NCBI RefSeq assembly: GCF_004011695.2
Contig: NC_082413.1
Coordinates: 1,533,001 to 1,597,000, forward strand
Length of the DNA: 64,000 nucleotides
Origin: Ascochyta rabiei
Taxonomy: Eukaryota > Ascomycota > Dothideomycetes > Pleosporales > Didymellaceae
Direction of reading: 5' to 3'
Shown here in pieces: positions 60,971-64,000 of this stretch. Both the position numbers and the translations under genes were made by a program. Position 1 is the stretch's first letter. Every line of letters begins with the position of its first letter. The notes beneath the pieces are model-generated. The model was not told the DNA's origin. It worked only from the letters and a program-made list of their open reading frames with translations, and ran no database searches.

Positions 60971-61990
60971 CAACAACCCCACACTGTGACCCCATCTCCA
61001 CACTTCTAATAAGATATGTATGAGCAGAGTTAATTGTTTAGGTCTTTAAAACGCTACACGAAAGTTTTTGTGATAGTACTGTTTGTATGTGTCTCTACAG
61101 AATCATGTTACGATAGTGAATGGTGCGTTTGGGGCGTCTGTTGACCCCAATAGGCGCGGTACAGGTGAAGACAATGTTACAAAAGCAAGTCAGAGCTCAG
61201 GATGTGCATAGAAACACGAGGTATGTGTTCGCCATGTATAAGATGGAATATATGGCAGGTGGGCTTGCAAGGCTTCTCTTTGTGAATGGATTTTGATTCC
61301 ATGGGGTGGCCACCGAGAGCTTCTGCAATCTGTAACCCAAATCTCCCTCTGGTCCGACTTCTCGTCGGAGTTCGTCTGACCCGCATGGCTCGGGTCTTTA
61401 GGATCGTCAATCGTTGATCTCTTGGCCGAGGCAGCCAATCCCTCAGCCGCCACTTTCACCCAGTACTCCGTTGAGCCAGCAGCAGGTCAATCATGAACCT
61501 AATCGGCTGCTGTTGGGATAATTGTGGGCTGCAACTAAGGATGGGGATGAGCTGGGGCGGCCAATGTGGGTATCTTTGTGCTCACAAACACTCCTGAAAT
61601 CATTTGCAACTATTTACAGGTCGGTATTTTGGCTGCAGTTGATACTATTGTGATGCTGGAGAGTGACTGAAGGAGTGTCGTTGAGCGGTGGGTCACCACT
61701 AGCGATCTGATTGGCCCTCGGCGATGACCCAAAGGCTCCTAAAACAGCAACTGTTCGACATAAGATGCGGTTACTATCAAGCTACGGCACGGCTCCGGCC
61801 TCGAGCAAACTGCAGGTACAGTGTGTTCAAGCCCAATCGGTTGATGGGCTGATTGATATCTAGTTACATGGGCTCAGCCGCAAAACCCGTAGGTATGTCC
61901 GGTTGACAGACCTGGCAGACAGCCGACGCAGTGTGAACGTTGATCTGTGCCGCCCTACATCATTCGAAGAACCCACTGCCTCCAGAGGCC
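60971..61990. other. Repeat-like gene-free stretch
   Basis: Higher GC than the flanks. An 89-codon minus-strand frame at 61190-61459 has no recognisable motif. No transposon end was identified with certainty. Confidence 0.35.
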
Positions 61991-61999
61991 TTCCGTCTT

Positions 62000-62640
62000 C
62001 CTCTCACCACTATCGATATTTGCAATTTTTTCAATATTCCTCTAACGCTCGGCTATCGTCTAGGAATCTGCGATCCCCATTTTGCCCAAGGTTCTGCATC
62101 TGATCTATATACTTGATGGCTTTGGCAGCTAGCTGTAGGGTGCGTATAATAGTCCGAAGTTCGTCCTATCAAGAGATACTGCCAAAGATGCTGGCCCAAA
62201 GATCCTGGTACTTGCTGCGGTTAATAAGGATACAAGCGACGGTCTTTCGTCTCGCTCCGCAGCTGAAGCGGGGGCTGGTGACGTCTCGCATTCTCCAGTT
62301 GACAAGGAAGTTACTTAGCCCTCTCTTCTTGGTCCGCATCTGCATCAGCAGAGCGCTTTCCCGCTTAGTAGGCTCCTTATGGATCTGGAGTGCCTTCTTC
62401 GTAGGCGTTAGAGTGTGTCTGTAGGTTGCTTGGCCCTTAGTGTCTTTGCCTCACTTCGCTATCTATACCCGCTCTGCTTGTGTCTTGCACTATTATTTCA
62501 CTGTTAACTGTCTAGTGAGCAGCATGGGAGGCGCGTCTGCTAGTAAGCTTCTGCGACCGTCTTCCCTCCATCCGTTGGCTTTCTTGGCCGCTTCGTTGAC
62601 GGCCTCGTTTTCGGTTCGATGGTGGGCTACGCTGCCCAAT
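62000..62640 (-). pseudogene. Remnant of a non-LTR retrotransposon (RNase H and C-terminal region)
   Basis: On the minus strand from 62640 the translation gives AHHRTENEAVNEAAKKANGW, which fits the last RNase H motif of Tad/I-type elements (G-H-x4-G-N-E-x-x-D-x-x-A-K). About 230 bp on comes KRESALLMQMRTKKRGLSNF, then RMRDVTSPRFSCGARRKTVA, the Leu/Arg-rich block and modified Cys motif that close the ORF2 proteins of such elements. Frames are broken by several stops. The reverse-transcriptase part is missing, so this is a fragment. Confidence 0.55.
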
Positions 62641-63475
62641 CTATGATATCATAGACTAAGCGTACAAGAAGAAGACAAGCACGAAACAAGAGAGTTAAGT
62701 ACTAAGCCTAATAGTACTAGTGCTTACTGCTCTCACTTGAGCTTACGTTCTGACACTTCTTGCTGCTCACTTCGTCGAGTTCTTTTCTGTGAATGGAGTG
62801 CTGCTAGAAGACAAGAAATCGCTTAAGCACACTATGGATGAAGTTACAGGAGTCTCTCTCAAAGCTCTGTTAGGGAGCGAAATGTCTGAGTTCGACGTCG
62901 CTAAGCACTCCTCTTGGACAGCGAGTCGGCAGACGACAGAGGAAGAGCATAGAGCATACAAGGAGGGTGCCTGAGCAGAGCAGAAATACGATTTACCACG
63001 CCTAAAGTTTTCTTCTTATCAACGATCACTAGATGCTTCGTTCAGGCACCCCCCTTGTATTATCTATTCAGCATCTTCAGTGTCCACCTACCGCAAGAGA
63101 TTAACATTTACAGACTCAATGCAGCCAACAAGATAAGGAACTCTTGATAGAGCCGATTTGCTATAGCCTCTGTTGCTCTTACGTCTAGCGCATGCCTGAG
63201 ATAATTGTAAACTTTTTAAATTGAGCCGAATCTCTCCTTTACACGCTTACCCAAGACAATAGCGATAAACCTGTACAGGGAAGTCCTAGGCTCAACAAGG
63301 AAATAATTTAAGTTAGACTAAGCTCTCTAAGCCCCACTTAATTAACAGTTGACACATGTAATGCCTACATAGCACAGGGGTAGTTCAGTACAAATAAACA
63401 TTGTTGGTCTTCGATCTTTGTTCACATACTCCCGCATTACTCTACCATCAGAGAATCGCTCACTACAACGTTACT
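62641..63475. other. AT-rich spacer with a 19-bp inverted repeat
   Basis: Contains an open frame of 61 codons at 62789-62974 (plus) with no known relatives that I can name; its stop codon lies inside the left arm of an inverted repeat (62955-62973 and 63042-63060). The rest is AT-rich with dense stops. Confidence 0.4.
62955..63060. repeat. 19-bp inverted repeat, 68-nt loop
   Basis: Left arm 62955-62973 (ATACAAGGAGGGTGCCTGA) and right arm 63042-63060 are complementary with one mismatch. It could form a hairpin or mark the ends of a tiny non-autonomous element. Confidence 0.85.
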
Positions 63476-63844
63476 ATGCTTCTTACTACTATTCTCTATT
63501 CCCTACTTGTAGGGACTCTTCCACTTGCAAATGCGGTCCCGCTCCTACCAAATTCAGAGAGCATGGACAGAAGTCTGATTAAGAGACAATTTGATAATCC
63601 CGCTTGTTCTACTGAATGTGTAAGTCGCGCGCCGCTTGATCGGCTAACGGAGGCTACTAAATGGCACGCTAACGGCTGGCTTTATGGCGGATACAGTGTG
63701 AATCAGCTTGTTTTCCAATTTGTTGTTCAAAAAATGACTGATGCGCCGCCTAATCGGCTGACGGAGGCTACACTATTTGGTGGACCATGTCTTAAAGGGG
63801 AGATTAGTTCTTCTCGTTGTATGGAGTTCCTTTATCAGGTTTAA
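63476..63844 (+). CDS. Small predicted secreted protein with Kex2 site and internal duplication (122 aa)
   Basis: Single exon. The ATG at 63476 is chosen because it opens a strong signal peptide (LLTTILYSLLVGTLPLANA, then VPLLPN); an in-frame ATG-less extension upstream is ignored. A short propeptide ends at SLIKR followed by QFDNPACSTECVS, a classic Lys-Arg Kex2 site giving a mature chain of about 85 residues. Four Cys are present. A motif occurs twice, RAPLDRLTEATKW and DAPPNRLTEATLF, 38 residues apart, and the coding DNA repeats too (63629-63657 and 63743-63771, 26 of 29 bases). I recognise no family. Size, secretion, Cys and location in transposon-rich DNA fit a lineage-specific effector or similar small secreted protein. 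It may be incomplete if an intron follows. Confidence 0.55.
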   Translation: MLLTTILYSLLVGTLPLANAVPLLPNSESMDRSLIKRQFDNPACSTECVSRAPLDRLTEATKWHANGWLYGGYSVNQLVFQFVVQKMTDAPPNRLTEATLFGGPCLKGEISSSRCMEFLYQV

Positions 63845-64000
63845 GCTCGGCCGAGTTGAACGGACATTCGTTTAGTAGAGTTAATGCTATAATAAATGAA
63901 AGTCTGATGCTCTCTTTCGCTTCTTACTACACAACCCCATGGAGCAACAAGTAAGCTCGTCTATACAGCGTTTGACCACCTATAGTGTTTGGCCACCACA
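63845..64000. other. Window end, possible transposon terminus
   Basis: The last 40 bases contain GTTTGACCACC and GTTTGGCCACC 18 bp apart, a subterminal repeat style seen at ends of pogo/Tc1-like elements. The matching end would lie outside the window. Confidence 0.3.

Overview
The window looks like nuclear DNA of a filamentous ascomycete (Pezizomycotina). A Dothideomycete, perhaps Pleosporales, is my best inference but is not proven. The evidence is: genes on both strands with short GT-AG introns (mostly 45-70 nt) that restore frame and conserved motifs when removed; fungus-specific families (Pth11/rhodopsin-like membrane proteins, PL3 pectate lyase, proteinase-K-type subtilase, Dal5-type MFS carrier, AP-1-like bZIP with two Cys-rich domains); long gene-free spacers; and transposon relics full of TAG/TAA stops, as repeat-induced point mutation (RIP) leaves. 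I modelled 18 intact or window-truncated protein genes, one more low-confidence gene with no recognisable family (17629-18605), and a small secreted-protein gene at the right end.

Layout. 1-9.5 kb: 3' end of a hybrid histidine kinase, a multi-pass membrane protein, a five-exon reticulon, a 2.5 kb spacer, and a seven-helix protein with repeated D-x-GGLL motifs. 10-18.6 kb: a JMJD5-like JmjC protein with a 17-Asn tract, a Pth11-like protein divergent from a cytochrome P450, and an unrecognised membrane protein. 21.6-30.4 kb: a secreted GMC oxidoreductase, an Old Yellow Enzyme homologue with an altered specificity residue, and a SIRT5-like sirtuin divergent from the mitochondrial peptidase ICP55. 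30.4-37.2 kb: gene-poor, holding a complete but dead Fot1/pogo element with 57-bp inverted repeats and a TA target duplication. 37.2-42 kb: an intact secreted subtilase and, 2.2 kb on, a decayed paralogue. 42.2-47.7 kb: an acidic protein with a five-fold repeat, a Dal5-family transporter and a PL3 pectate lyase. 49-58 kb: a housekeeping block with PAN2 (deadenylase), an SPF30-like Tudor protein and a YAP1-like oxidative-stress regulator. 58-64 kb: AT-rich, RIP-like repeat territory with a second pogo-type transposase relic, a non-LTR retrotransposon remnant and, near the edge, a small predicted secreted, Kex2-site protein with an internal duplication.

Working together. The secreted enzymes (subtilase, pectate lyase, GMC oxidoreductase), the small secreted protein and the carrier fit a plant-associated or saprotrophic lifestyle. 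YAP1, PAN2, SPF30, ICP55, the sirtuin and the reticulon are core cell biology. P450, GMC and OYE genes sit several kb apart with no backbone synthase, so I do not call a metabolite cluster.
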